DNA of 64,000 nucleotides from Pseudomonas bijieensis (GCF_013347965.1 NZ_CP048810.1:2976001-3040000), one strand, 5' to 3'; positions 49,892 through 60,658 are shown, counted from the stretch's first letter. A program made the numbers and translations. Notes: generated from the sequence alone by a model not told the origin.

Positions 49892-50668
49892 TCAGCTGGC
49901 CTGAGTCTCATCCTTGTCCTTCACACACGCGAAATCTTCCTCGCGCAGTTCAGGCAGATCCTTGGCACGGTAATTACTCCCCAGCTCCTTCAGGGCCCCA
50001 CACATCCCCTCCAGGCGCCCATCGACGGCTTGCAGGTGATCGAGCAACTGGTTGATGGCTCGGGCCACCGGGTCGGGCATGTCTTCGCCGACACCGTAGG
50101 CGTCGAAGCCGATCTTCTCGGCCATGGCCTTGCGCCGGGCGTCTTGCTCGTCATCGGACTTGACGATGATCCGCCCCGGAATACCGACCACGGTCGCGCC
50201 AGGCGGCACCGCCTTGGTGACCACGGCGTTGGAGCCGACTTTCGCCCCCGCCCCTACCGTGAACGGCCCGAGCACCTTGGCGCCGGCGCCCACCACCACG
50301 CCGTCTTCCAGGGTCGGGTGGCGCTTGCCCTTGTTCCAACTGGTGCCGCCGAGGGTCACGCCCTGGTACAGGGTCACGTCATCGCCGATCTCGGCGGTTT
50401 CGCCGATGACGATGCCCATGCCGTGGTCGATGAAGAACCGGCGACCGACCTTGGCCCCGGGATGGATCTCGATCCCGGTCAGCCAACGGCCGAAGTTCGA
50501 CACCAGCCGCGCCAGCCACTTCCAACCCATGTTCCACAAGGCGCCGGACAAACGATGGATCCAGATCGCGTGCATCCCGGGATAGCAGGTCAGCACTTCA
50601 AAGGCATTGCGCGCCGCCGGGTCACGATGGAAAACACTTTGGATATCTTCACGCAAACGTTCGAACAT
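49892..50668 (-). CDS. cysE: serine O-acetyltransferase CysE
   Basis: Makes O-acetylserine, the precursor of cysteine. The 258-residue protein has an N-terminal helical domain ([12 protein letters not shown]) and a left-handed beta-helix of hexapeptide repeats with [19 protein letters not shown] (about 68-86), then the catalytic [20 protein letters not shown]. It is one base downstream of trmJ and next to the isc operon, where cysteine is the sulfur donor. Confidence 0.96.
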   Translation of the reverse strand: MFERLREDIQSVFHRDPAARNAFEVLTCYPGMHAIWIHRLSGALWNMGWKWLARLVSNFGRWLTGIEIHPGAKVGRRFFIDHGMGIVIGETAEIGDDVTLYQGVTLGGTSWNKGKRHPTLEDGVVVGAGAKVLGPFTVGAGAKVGSNAVVTKAVPPGATVVGIPGRIIVKSDDEQDARRKAMAEKIGFDAYGVGEDMPDPVARAINQLLDHLQAVDGRLEGMCGALKELGSNYRAKDLPELREEDFACVKDKDETQAS

Positions 50669-50669
50669 T

Positions 50670-51440
50670 TTATTTCTTCCGCTTAATCAGCTCGCCACGG
50701 GCCGCCTTCTGGGTTTCCGTGAGGATGCCGCGCAATATATTCATCTCCGCCCGGCTCACCGAGCTTCGTCCGTACAACCGACGCAGGCGCGCCATCAAGT
50801 GTCGCGGCTTTTCCGGGTCGAGGAACTCGATGTCCACCAGGGTCTGCTCCAGGTGCTCATAGAATCGCTCCAGTTCGTCCATGGTCGCCATTGTCTCACT
50901 GCGCGGCGACGTGACTTCGGTTTTTTCGACCTTGCTGGGCTGCCCTTCAGCCGCCAGCCAGGCCATGCGCACTTCATAGCTCAACACCTGCACCGCCGCC
51001 CCGAGGTTCAAGGAACTGAACTCGGGGTCGGAAGGGATATGCACGTGAAAGTGACATCGCTGCAGCTCGTCGTTGGTCAGGCCGGAGTCTTCACGGCCGA
51101 ACACCAGGGCGATTTCAAAGCCTTGCGCGGCCTCCTCGACCACTTTGGTGCCGCATTCGCGGGGGTCGAGCAGCGGCCAGGGGATACGGCGGTCGCGGGC
51201 GCTGGTGCCGAGCACCAGGTTGCAACCCACCAGGGCATCTTCGAGGGTGGCGACGACCTGGGCATTGGCAAGGATGTCGCCGGCGCCGGAGGCACGGGCA
51301 TCAGCCTCGTGATGGGGAAACAGGCGCGGTTCGACCAGCACCAGCCGCGACAAGCCCATGTTCTTCATGGCCCGCGCAGCTCCGCCGATGTTACCCGGAT
51401 GGCTGGTATTGACCAGGACGACACGAATGTTCTGCAACAA
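50670..51440 (-). CDS. trmJ: tRNA (cytidine/uridine-32-2'-O)-methyltransferase TrmJ
   Basis: Methylates the 2'-OH of position 32. The 256-residue SpoU-type SPOUT protein has [20 protein letters not shown] (about 6-25), [14 protein letters not shown] (about 105) and [19 protein letters not shown]. No ATG is available near the family start; TTG at 51438-51440 gives the expected [10 protein letters not shown], and a further TTG at 51473 is an alternative. It shares a transcription unit with cysE. Confidence 0.93.
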   Translation of the reverse strand: MLQNIRVVLVNTSHPGNIGGAARAMKNMGLSRLVLVEPRLFPHHEADARASGAGDILANAQVVATLEDALVGCNLVLGTSARDRRIPWPLLDPRECGTKVVEEAAQGFEIALVFGREDSGLTNDELQRCHFHVHIPSDPEFSSLNLGAAVQVLSYEVRMAWLAAEGQPSKVEKTEVTSPRSETMATMDELERFYEHLEQTLVDIEFLDPEKPRHLMARLRRLYGRSSVSRAEMNILRGILTETQKAARGELIKRKK

Positions 51441-51584
51441 GGGAGGCGCTCTCGAACACGATAAAGGGAGCAAATCTTACATAAGCACCTACCGTTAAGC
51501 TATGAAAGCGAACACCAACCTTCTCCTCGGAAAACTTTCTGATAGAATGCGCGGCTTTCTTTAACAACCTTAGGTGACACATCC

Positions 51585-52403
51585 ATGCAGCCCATGCTGA
51601 ATATCGCGCTGCGCGCCGCCCGCAGCGCCAGTGAACTGATCTTCCGCTCCATCGAGCGCCTGGATACCATCAAGGTCGATGAAAAAGACGCCAAGGACTA
51701 CGTGTCCGAGGTTGATCGCGCCGCCGAGCAAAAAATCGTCGACGCCCTGCGCAAGGCTTACCCGAACCACTCGATCCTCGGTGAAGAGACCGGCATGCAC
51801 GCCGGTACGGGCATCGAAGGCGAAGAGTACCTGTGGATCATCGATCCGCTGGACGGCACTACCAACTTCCTGCGTGGCATTCCTCACTTCGCTGTCAGCA
51901 TCGCCTGCAAATACCGCGGCCGCCTGGAACACGCCGTCGTGCTGGACCCGGTTCGCCAGGAAGAATTTACTGCCAGCCGTGGCCGTGGCGCCCAACTGAA
52001 CGGTCGTCGCCTGCGCGTCAGCGGCCGCACCAGCCTGGACGGCGCCCTGCTGGGTACCGGTTTCCCGTTCCGTGACGACCAGATGGATAACCTGGATAAC
52101 TACCTGGGCATGTTCCGCGCCCTGGTCGGTCAGACCGCCGGCATCCGCCGCGCCGGCGCTGCGAGCCTGGACCTGGCCTACGTGGCGGCTGGCCGTTTCG
52201 ATGCGTTCTGGGAATCGGGCCTGTCCGAGTGGGACATGGCCGCAGGCGCCCTGCTGATCCAGGAAGCCGGTGGTTTGGTGAGCGACTTCACCGGCGGCCA
52301 CGACTTCCTTGAAAAAGGCCACATCGTTGCCGGCAACACCAAATGCTTCAAGGCTGTGCTGACAGCTATCCAGCCGCACTTGCCGGCTTCGCTGAAGCGC
52401 TAA
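51585..52403 (+). CDS. suhB: inositol monophosphatase SuhB
   Basis: Metal-dependent phosphatase that also acts in rRNA antitermination complexes (E. coli) and virulence gene control in P. aeruginosa. The 272-residue protein has EETGMH (about 67), the metal site IIDPLDGTTNFLRG (about 84-97) and SEWDMAAGALLIQEAGG (about 212). A TAGAAT at 51543-51548 may be the -10, but no good -35 is seen. AGGTGA precedes the ATG. It is divergent from trmJ and followed by a strong terminator. Confidence 0.95.
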   Translation: MQPMLNIALRAARSASELIFRSIERLDTIKVDEKDAKDYVSEVDRAAEQKIVDALRKAYPNHSILGEETGMHAGTGIEGEEYLWIIDPLDGTTNFLRGIPHFAVSIACKYRGRLEHAVVLDPVRQEEFTASRGRGAQLNGRRLRVSGRTSLDGALLGTGFPFRDDQMDNLDNYLGMFRALVGQTAGIRRAGAASLDLAYVAAGRFDAFWESGLSEWDMAAGALLIQEAGGLVSDFTGGHDFLEKGHIVAGNTKCFKAVLTAIQPHLPASLKR

Positions 52404-52417
52404 GCAACCGGCTACAC

Positions 52418-52451
52418 AAAAAAGCACCCTTCGGGGTGCTTTTTTTATGCC
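52418..52451 (+). terminator. suhB: Rho-independent terminator after suhB (first copy of an inverted 34-mer)
   Basis: A-run, stem AGCACCC/GGGTGCT with loop TTCG-type, then seven T's. The 34 bases recur exactly, inverted, at 52623-52656. Confidence 0.92.
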
Positions 52452-52490
52452 TGGATTTTGCCACAGCCGAACCACTGTGGGAGCAAAGAC

Positions 52491-52581
52491 TGTGGGAGCA
52501 AAGCTTGCTCGCGATGGCGGTGGGTCAGGTGGCCTCTCTGTTGAGTGCGCCACTGCATCGCGAGCAAGCTTTGCTCCCACA
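52491..52581. repeat. REPIN (GTGGGAGC type) between two mirrored terminators
   Basis: Inverted units at 52491-52516 and 52556-52581. A duplicated first segment TGTGGGAGCAAAG lies at 52476-52488, just before the left unit. The REPIN is centred between the suhB terminator and the mirrored terminator of the glycine-zipper gene. Confidence 0.88.
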
Positions 52582-52622
52582 GCCATTTCACAGGATATTT
52601 GAGGGATGAGCCATAAAATGCG

Positions 52623-52656
52623 GGCATAAAAAAAGCACCCCGAAGGGTGCTTTTTT
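52623..52656 (-). terminator. Rho-independent terminator after the glycine-zipper gene (second inverted copy)
   Basis: On the minus strand, A-run, GCACCC-TTCG-GGGTGC, T-run; it starts 13 bases past the gene's stop. Identical over 34 bases to the suhB terminator read on the plus strand. Confidence 0.92.
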
Positions 52657-52669
52657 CATAGCGGATGGA

Positions 52670-53218
52670 TCACTGAGCCGGTTCGTTCTGCCCCAGGATC
52701 AGCTGGCCTTCCTTGTTCACCGGGATCTGGTTGCCCGGGTCACGGTCCATACGGACCTTGCCTTCCTTGCCGTCGAGCATGTAGCGAACGTCGTAGCCCA
52801 CAACCTTGTCGCTGATGTCATTGACCGTGTTGCAGCGAGTCTGGGTGGTGGTGTAGGTGTCGCGTTCCTGCATGCCTTCCTGAATCTTGTTACCGGCATA
52901 ACCGCCGCCAGCTGCGCCGGCCACGGTGGCGATTTTCTTGCCGGTGCCGCCGCCGACCTGGTTACCCAGCAGGCCACCGGCCAGGGCGCCGATCACGGTG
53001 CCGGCGATCTGGTGTTGGTCCTGGACTGGCTTCTGCCGAGTCACGGTGACGTCCTTGCACACTTCACGCGGGGTCTTGATCTGGGTCTTGACCGGTTCCA
53101 CGGCCAATACTTGCGCATACTCAGGGCCACTTTTTACCAAGCTGTAGGTCGCGACCGCACCACCGGCAGTTACACCGACAGCACCCAATACCGCACCAAC
53201 CAGCATCGATTTGTTCAC
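52670..53218 (-). CDS. glycine-zipper 2TM-domain membrane protein
   Basis: The 182-residue protein has an N-terminal hydrophobic segment (MLVGAVLGAVGVTAGGAVA, about 5-23), then the glycine zipper of the Rick_17kDa_Anti type (IGALAGGLLGNQVGGGTGKK, about 76-95, then AGAAGGGYAGN), a region with a Cys pair and a beta-rich C-terminus. Such proteins sit in or next to the outer or inner membrane; no exact role is known. GAGGTTC lies six bases before the ATG. Upstream, GCGGATTAATCCGC (53241-53254) is a perfect palindrome, possibly regulatory. The gene lies alone between two terminators. Confidence 0.8.
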   Translation of the reverse strand: MNKSMLVGAVLGAVGVTAGGAVATYSLVKSGPEYAQVLAVEPVKTQIKTPREVCKDVTVTRQKPVQDQHQIAGTVIGALAGGLLGNQVGGGTGKKIATVAGAAGGGYAGNKIQEGMQERDTYTTTQTRCNTVNDISDKVVGYDVRYMLDGKEGKVRMDRDPGNQIPVNKEGQLILGQNEPAQ

Positions 53219-53276
53219 TTGAACCTCCTGACCATCACAAGCGGATTAATCCGCGCTTCTCCCAGCCTTGGAGCAC

Positions 53277-53308
53277 AAAAAAAGGCGCGAGTTCAACTCG
53301 CGCCTTTT
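53277..53308 (-). terminator. secF: Rho-independent terminator after secF
   Basis: On the minus strand AAAAGGCGCGAG/CTCGCGCCTTT around TTGAA, then TTTTTTTG, 28 bases past the secF stop. Confidence 0.9.
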
Positions 53309-53335
53309 GAGCAGTGACGGATGGAGCGACAAGCC

Positions 53336-54250
53336 TTACGGGCGGTCGTCCACTTCCGTTTCGGTGGCCGCAGGAGGAATCAGGTCCTCGGTGCTCAGGT
53401 TCAGCCAGATCAGCACCACGTTGGCGATGTAGATCGACGAGTAAGTACCCGCCAACACACCGACAAACAGCGCGATGGAGAAACCGAACAGGTTGTCGCC
53501 ACCAAAGAACAGCAGCGCTGCAATCGCCAGCAAAGTGGAGATCGACGTCGCCATGGTCCGCAGCAGGGTCTGGGTGGTCGAGATGTTGATGTTCTCGATC
53601 AGCGAGGCCTTGCGCAGCACACGGAAGTTCTCACGCACCCGGTCGAACACCACGATGGTGTCGTTGAGCGAGTAGCCGATGATCGCCAGCACCGCCGCCA
53701 GCACCGTCAGGTCGAAGGTGATCTGGAAGAACGACAGGATGCCCACGGTCACGATCACGTCGTGGATCAGCGAGACAATGGCGCCCACCGCGAACTTCCA
53801 CTGAAAGCGGAAGGCCAGGTAGATCAGGATGCCGCCCAGCGCCATCAGCATGCCGAGGCCGCCCTGGTCGCGCAGCTCTTCACCCACCTGCGGGCCGACG
53901 AACTCGACGCGCTTGACCTGGGCCGGGTTGTCGCCGCCAGCCTTCTGCAAGGCTTCGGCCACTTGGTGGCCCAACTGCGGGTCTTCACCCGGCATGCGCA
54001 CCAGCAGGTCGGTAGTCGCACCGAAGCTCTGCACGATGGCATCGCTGTAGCCCGACGTCGCCAGTTGCTCACGCACCTTGGTGACGTCGGCCGGACGCTC
54101 GTAGGTCAGCTCGATGAGCGTACCGCCGGTGAAGTCCAGGCCGTAGTTCAGGCCCTTGTGGAACCAGCTGAACAACGCCAGTACGGTAAGGAACAATGTG
54201 ACGCCGAACGCAACGTTGCGAACGCCCATGAAGTTGATTGTACGTAACAT
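53336..54250 (-). CDS. secF: protein translocase subunit SecF
   Basis: With SecD and YajC it uses the proton gradient to help pull proteins out of SecYEG. The 304-residue membrane protein has six membrane segments, the large periplasmic P1 domain (about 40-130) with LDFTGGTLIEL, and conserved VFDRVRENFR in the SD_SF family at about 225. It starts nine bases after secD and ends the queA-tgt-yajC-secD-secF unit. Confidence 0.97.
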   Translation of the reverse strand: MLRTINFMGVRNVAFGVTLFLTVLALFSWFHKGLNYGLDFTGGTLIELTYERPADVTKVREQLATSGYSDAIVQSFGATTDLLVRMPGEDPQLGHQVAEALQKAGGDNPAQVKRVEFVGPQVGEELRDQGGLGMLMALGGILIYLAFRFQWKFAVGAIVSLIHDVIVTVGILSFFQITFDLTVLAAVLAIIGYSLNDTIVVFDRVRENFRVLRKASLIENINISTTQTLLRTMATSISTLLAIAALLFFGGDNLFGFSIALFVGVLAGTYSSIYIANVVLIWLNLSTEDLIPPAATETEVDDRP

Positions 54251-54259
54251 GGCAGCCCC

Positions 54260-56128
54260 TTAAATCCACAACTTCTTGAAGTCACGACCGCCAAAGATCA
54301 GGTTGACCATTGCGCGGGTCACCATGATGGCCGTGAACATCGAGGTAAAGATCCCGAGGGACATGGTCACTGCGAAGCCCTTGACCGGGCCGGTGCCCAT
54401 GGCGAAGAGAATCCCGCCCACCAGCAATGTAGTCAGGTTGGCGTCGAGGATCGCGGTGAATGCCCGGCCGAAGCCTTCGTTGATTGCCCGCTGGATCGAC
54501 ATGCCCGCGGCGATCTCTTCACGTATCCGCGAGAAGATCAGCACGTTGGCGTCCACCGCCATGCCCATGGTCAACACGATACCGGCGATACCCGGCAGGG
54601 TCAGCGTGGCCCCCAGCAGCGACATCAGCGCCAGCAGCATCACCATGTTCACCGCCAGCGCGACGGTGGCGATGATGCCGAAGAAGCGGTAGATAGCGAT
54701 GATGAACAGCGACACGAACAGCATGCCCCACAGCGAAGCATCGATACCCTTGGTGATGTTGTCGGCACCCAGGCTCGGGCCAATGGTGCGCTCTTCGGCG
54801 AAGTACATCGGGGCGGCCAGACCACCGGCACGCAGCAGCAGGGCCAGCTCCGAGGATTCACCCTGGCCGTTCAGGCCGGTGATGCGGAACTGGCTGCCCA
54901 GCGGCGACTGGATGGTCGCCAGGCTGATGATCTTCTTCTCTTCCTTGAAGGCCTGCACCGCGACGTCTTTCTCGACACCGTCGACCACTTGCTTGGTGTA
55001 GGTGGTGATCGGCTTCTGCTCGATGAAGATCACCGCCATGCTGCGCCCGACGTTGCTGCGCGTGGCGCGGCTCATCAGTTCGCCGCCATGGCCGTCCAGG
55101 CGAATGTTCACCTGTGGGCGACCCTGCTCGTCGAAGCCCGCCTGGGCGTCGGTTACCTGGTCACCGGTGATGATCAGGCCACGCTCGATCTGCGCCGCCG
55201 GGCGATTGCCCTCGCGGAACTCGAAGCTCTCGGACGTCGCTTTGGAAGCACCCGGCTCAGCGGCCAGGCGGAATTCCAGGTTGGCGGTCTTGCCGAGGAT
55301 ACGCTTGGCTTCGGCGGTGTCCTGCACACCCGGCAGCTCAACCACGATGCGGTTGGCGCCCTGGCGCTGCACGATCGGCTCGGCCACACCCAGTTCGTTG
55401 ACGCGGTTACGTACCGTGGTCAAGTTCTGCTTGATGGAGTATTCGCGGATTTCCGCCAGCTTGGCCGGGGTCATCGCCAGACGCAGCACCGCCTGACCAT
55501 TGAGGTCGGCCGGCACGATGTCGAAATCGTTGAAATTCTTGCGGATCAGCGCACGGGCCTGCTCGCGGGTATCTTCATCGCTGAAGCCCAACTGAATGGC
55601 ACCGTCGAGTTGCGGCAGGCTGCGATAACGCAGGCGCTCTTTGCGCAGCAAGCTCTTGACGTCGCCTTCGTAGACTTTCATCCGCGCGTCGAGGGCTTTT
55701 TCCATGTCCACTTCCAGCAGGAAGTGCACACCGCCGGACAAGTCCAGACCCAGCTTCATTGGATGCGCGCCGAGTTTGCGCAGCCATTGCGGAGTGGTCT
55801 GGGCCAGGTTCAGGGCCACAACGTAATCGTCGCCCAACGCCTTGCGCACCACGTCCTTGGCTGGCAGTTGGTCCTCAGCCTTGACCAGACGCAACAGGCC
55901 GCCCTTGCCGTTTTCGGCGATGGACGCAGCCTTGACGTCGATATTGGACGCTTTGAGCGCAGCGCTCGCACGGTCCAGATCGGCCTGGGTGACCTGCAGC
56001 GCAGTGCTTGCGCCACTGACCTGAATGGCCGGGTCATCCGGGTATAGATTGGGAGCGGAATAAATCAGACCGACCGCCAGCACCGCCAGGATCAGTACAT
56101 ATTTCCACAGAGGGTATTTGTTCAGCAT
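54260..56128 (-). CDS. secD: protein translocase subunit SecD
   Basis: Partner of SecF. The 622-residue protein has an N-terminal membrane segment, a large periplasmic P1 domain with LGLDLSGGVHFLLEV (about 126-140), and six C-terminal membrane segments with GMAVDANVLIFSRIREE. ATG at 56126-56128 is used (MLNKYPLWKY); a GTG just before it would add one residue. Confidence 0.97.
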   Translation of the reverse strand: MLNKYPLWKYVLILAVLAVGLIYSAPNLYPDDPAIQVSGASTALQVTQADLDRASAALKASNIDVKAASIAENGKGGLLRLVKAEDQLPAKDVVRKALGDDYVVALNLAQTTPQWLRKLGAHPMKLGLDLSGGVHFLLEVDMEKALDARMKVYEGDVKSLLRKERLRYRSLPQLDGAIQLGFSDEDTREQARALIRKNFNDFDIVPADLNGQAVLRLAMTPAKLAEIREYSIKQNLTTVRNRVNELGVAEPIVQRQGANRIVVELPGVQDTAEAKRILGKTANLEFRLAAEPGASKATSESFEFREGNRPAAQIERGLIITGDQVTDAQAGFDEQGRPQVNIRLDGHGGELMSRATRSNVGRSMAVIFIEQKPITTYTKQVVDGVEKDVAVQAFKEEKKIISLATIQSPLGSQFRITGLNGQGESSELALLLRAGGLAAPMYFAEERTIGPSLGADNITKGIDASLWGMLFVSLFIIAIYRFFGIIATVALAVNMVMLLALMSLLGATLTLPGIAGIVLTMGMAVDANVLIFSRIREEIAAGMSIQRAINEGFGRAFTAILDANLTTLLVGGILFAMGTGPVKGFAVTMSLGIFTSMFTAIMVTRAMVNLIFGGRDFKKLWI

Positions 56129-56148
56129 CACGCCGCCCGCTTATGACG

Positions 56149-56169
56149 CGGGGCGCCTTGCGCGCCCCG
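56149..56169. other. hairpin between yajC and secD
   Basis: Stem CGGGGCGC (56149-56156) / GCGCCCCG (56162-56169), loop CTTGC, 21 bases from the secD start. There is no T-run. It may affect the YajC:SecD ratio by mRNA stability; function is a guess. Confidence 0.45.
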
Positions 56170-56191
56170 TCGATTGAATAGAAGTTGTTAC

Positions 56192-56530
56192 TTAGATCGC
56201 TTTCAGCGTGCCTTTTGGCAGCGTGGCCGCGATAGCGCCCTTCTGGAACTTCATTTCAACAGTGTCGGACACTTCCAGTACCACGAAGTCATCAGCCACT
56301 TTGGTGATCTTGCCAGCGATACCGCCGGTGGTGACCACTTCATCGCCCTTCTGCAAGTTGCTCAGCAGGTTCTTCTGCTCTTTGGCGCGCTTGGCCTGTG
56401 GACGCCAGATCATCAGGTAGAAGATGACCAGGAAGCCGACCAGGAAAATCCACTCGAAACCGCCGCCCATAGGGCCGGCAGCAGCAGGTGCAGCCGCGTC
56501 AGCCATGGCATTAGAGATAAAAAAGCTCAT
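56192..56530 (-). CDS. yajC: preprotein translocase subunit YajC
   Basis: Small membrane subunit of the SecDF-YajC complex. The 112-residue protein has one membrane segment (about 26-44, FEWIFLVGFLVIFYLMIW), the conserved RPQAKR, and a basic cytosolic tail with LQKGDEVVTTGGI. It lies between tgt (43-base gap) and secD on the same strand. Confidence 0.97.
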   Translation of the reverse strand: MSFFISNAMADAAAPAAAGPMGGGFEWIFLVGFLVIFYLMIWRPQAKRAKEQKNLLSNLQKGDEVVTTGGIAGKITKVADDFVVLEVSDTVEMKFQKGAIAATLPKGTLKAI

Positions 56531-56573
56531 TTAGCACTCCAGTTGCAAGTATTGAATCTAGGGATCGGAAAAC

Positions 56574-58753
<2,180 letters not shown>

Positions 58754-58819
58754 GATGGGGTTCGTCTAGCAGGGCCGGAAAGTCTAGCGGAAATATCAAA
58801 AATTCACCATGAAACGTGA

Positions 58820-58848
58820 TTGACCAACGGTAGGCACCTCTCTATACT
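58820..58848 (+). promoter_or_regulatory. promoter of tRNA-Leu(CAA)
   Basis: TTGACC (58820-58825), a 17-base spacer and TATACT (58843-58848), just 13 bases before the tRNA, with a G+C-rich discriminator GCCGCC after the -10 as is usual for stable RNA genes. It is divergent from queA. Confidence 0.8.
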
Positions 58849-58861
58849 TCGCCGCCATTGA

Positions 58862-58946
58862 GCCCTGATGGCGGAATTGGTAGACGCGGCGGATTCAAAA
58901 TCCGTTTTCGAAAGGAGTGGGAGTTCGAGTCTCCCTCGGGGCACCA
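58862..58946 (+). tRNA. tRNA-Leu, anticodon CAA (codon UUG)
   Basis: 85 bases including CCA. The acceptor stem GCCCTGA pairs with TCGGGGC. The anticodon loop is TTCAAAA, giving CAA. A long variable arm is present, as in leucine tRNAs, and TTCGAGT forms the T loop. A terminator follows. This tRNA is also the border between the core genome and the accessory stretch to the right. Confidence 0.97.
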
Positions 58947-58954
58947 TCTTAAAG

Positions 58955-58984
58955 AAAGACCTTGAAATTCAAGGTCTTTTTTTT
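58955..58984 (+). terminator. Rho-independent terminator after tRNA-Leu
   Basis: Stem AAAGACCTTG/CAAGGTCTTT with loop AAATT, followed by eight T's, nine bases past the tRNA end. Confidence 0.92.
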
Positions 58985-59035
58985 CGTCTGAAGGAAAGTG
59001 GGTTAGCCGTGACCTCAGCCGATCCCCGCACCCTT

Positions 59036-59169
59036 TGTGGCGAGGGGATTTATCCCCGCTGGGCCGCGAAGCGGCCCCAAATACCAAACCTGTGGCACGG
59101 AAGAATCTGTGGTCAGTAAAAGAACCCGTGGCGAGGGAGCTTGCTCCCGCTTGAGCGCAAAGCGCTCAC
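59036..59169. repeat. two direct GTGGCGAG-type REP units
   Basis: Unit one at 59036-59078 (GTGGCGAGGGGATTTATCCC and a GGGCCGCGAAGCGGCCC stem) and unit two at 59128-59169 (GTGGCGAGGGAGCTTG, then TGAGCGCAAAGCGCTCA). Unlike other pairs here they are in the same orientation, and the first has a diverged core. The rest of the gap to 59277 shows no gene. Confidence 0.7.
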
Positions 59170-59277
59170 AAAAATGTCACTGCCCCCACCGATACTCCGA
59201 GCTACCACCGCCAAGGCATAAACCATCAACCCAACTCCACCCCACCCTCCTCACCCAGTCACAAAGGATTTCACCCC

Positions 59278-59607
59278 ATGGAATTGCTGCTGGAAACGGT
59301 CGCTCTTTACTCCCTCAAGCTGGCTTATGAGACGGAAGGCCACAGCCCGATTCTGCGAGATGATCCGTTGATGGGCAGTTGCGACCGTGAGGTTTTTGAG
59401 TTGTTGATACGCCGGGGCGATGTGGCTGGGATTCAGGGCGAAATCGGACGATGCCTGGATTTGGCATTGGGGGCGGTTGGTGGGGTGGATACGGTGCTTG
59501 GTGGTGAGCTGCATCGTTTGGCAAAAAATTTTGGTGCTGCACAGACGACCGAGGGGCTTTATGCTCCAGCTATCATTCTGAGGGATTATCTGCGGGATGT
59601 TCTTTGA
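59278..59607 (+). CDS. hypothetical protein, 109 residues
   Basis: I do not recognise this protein. The sequence is soluble and alpha-helical in character, with acidic pI, no signal peptide and no membrane segment. It is rich in Leu, Ala, Gly and Asp (LLIRRGDVAGIQGEIG, LGGELHRLAKNFG). The ATG at 59278 has AAAGGATT upstream. It is the first gene after the tRNA-Leu region and 24 bases before a 97-residue orphan gene, so it may belong to the same cassette as the PIN-domain gene. Confidence 0.6.
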   Translation: MELLLETVALYSLKLAYETEGHSPILRDDPLMGSCDREVFELLIRRGDVAGIQGEIGRCLDLALGAVGGVDTVLGGELHRLAKNFGAAQTTEGLYAPAIILRDYLRDVL

Positions 59608-59631
59608 ACCGAACCCCGACAGGAGGAAATC

Positions 59632-59925
59632 ATGATCGACTTTAAAATGGCTGAAGCGGCTGCCCGTAATGGCTTCAATGATTTTGTACAGGGAGCAAGT
59701 AACATCGTTCTGGAGGAGATTGTCATTTCAGATGACAATTCGCGGTATGAGGTTACCTTTAGCTACGATGTCGACCGCACCCCCTCTCCAATCTCAGGAA
59801 CGCGTACCAGAACGCCGCTTTTTGAATTGGCCACTGTTTTGGGCAAACGGAAAGAATACAAGACTTTTTTAGTTTCATCTAAAGATGGTTCACTCAAGGG
59901 ATTCAAACGCTACAAAGGCCAATAA
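59632..59925 (+). CDS. hypothetical protein, 97 residues, partner gene of a PIN-domain protein
   Basis: No family recognised. The protein is mixed alpha/beta with an N-terminal helical part (MIDFKMAEAAARNGF), a central beta segment (NIVLEEIVISDDNSRYEVTF) and a basic C-terminal tail (GKRKEYK, KGFKRYKGQ). AGGAGGAAATC gives a very strong ribosome site. The stop is one base before the PIN-domain gene's ATG, which suggests tight co-expression. A role as antitoxin or regulator of the nuclease is inferred from this position only. Confidence 0.6.
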   Translation: MIDFKMAEAAARNGFNDFVQGASNIVLEEIVISDDNSRYEVTFSYDVDRTPSPISGTRTRTPLFELATVLGKRKEYKTFLVSSKDGSLKGFKRYKGQ

Positions 59926-59926
59926 G

Positions 59927-60421
59927 ATGGCCAAAAACAAAAAAAGATCGGTACCCAATCACAAAAGAAACATAATTATTGATACCAACCTTCTGCTATT
60001 GCTAATAATTGGCAGCGTAGAAGAAGGCAGGTTCATCTCGAGCTCAAAGAGGCTGAAAGACTTTAGCGTTGGCGACTATGATTTGTTGCTCAAAGCCATC
60101 CAACCATTTGGAGAGGGCTACACAACGAAATACATTGCCGCAGAGGTCTCCAATCTTCTAGATTTAAAGGGATATGCTCAAGAGAAAGCCTTTGAAATTG
60201 CCAGAACCATCTTTGAAACATTCAAAGAGATAGACTCCAATCTCAACGACGATTTACACAACCCCTACCTTCCGCAATTTGGATTGACTGACTCCAAGCT
60301 AATCGAGCTGTCATCCACCCATTTAATATTCACCGCCGACGACCGACTATCCCCTCTATTATGGGGATCTGGTGAGGGAAACGTTTACTCACTGGCGATG
60401 ATAAGAGCACTTGCATCTTAA
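59927..60421 (+). CDS. PIN-domain protein (putative RNase)
   Basis: The 164-residue protein has the PIN-like order of acidic residues: Asp19 in IIIDTNLLL, Glu73 in AAEVSNLL, Asp122 in GLTDSKLIEL, and Asp138/Asp139 with Thr136 in TADDRL. PIN nucleases cut RNA with metal ions, and many are toxins (VapC) or parts of RNA decay. The first ATG at 59927 is used; a frame opening at 59885 would run into the preceding gene. It is A+T-rich relative to the core genome, which suggests transfer. Confidence 0.75.
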   Translation: MAKNKKRSVPNHKRNIIIDTNLLLLLIIGSVEEGRFISSSKRLKDFSVGDYDLLLKAIQPFGEGYTTKYIAAEVSNLLDLKGYAQEKAFEIARTIFETFKEIDSNLNDDLHNPYLPQFGLTDSKLIELSSTHLIFTADDRLSPLLWGSGEGNVYSLAMIRALAS

Positions 60422-60658
60422 GGCCGAGTGGGCCATTGGGAAAACTATCGGGAGATGGTTAAACAGTTGCCAAGGACACACGTGAATCTATAAATCGAAA
60501 TCGAGCGAATCTGGCAGAGATGGACAGGCACGTTTGCAACGGGTATCCCTTCCCCACCTTTTGGCCCGCCTCAGGTTGACTCGTAAATCTCTGTTAGCTT
60601 TTTCACTCACTCTTCTACGTAACCAAGGAAGGTCTACAGAATTGAAGGACTCAGACTG
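60422..60658. other. 237-base gap without a recognisable gene
   Basis: Between the PIN-domain gene and the membrane protein gene. No tRNA, terminator or REP unit was recognised; the promoter of the membrane protein gene presumably lies here. Confidence 0.5.

Noticed and set aside
59885..59926. Upstream start for the PIN-domain gene
   Set aside because: It would overlap the 97-residue gene by 41 bases; the ATG at 59927 is right after that gene's stop and gives the PIN start near residue 16.
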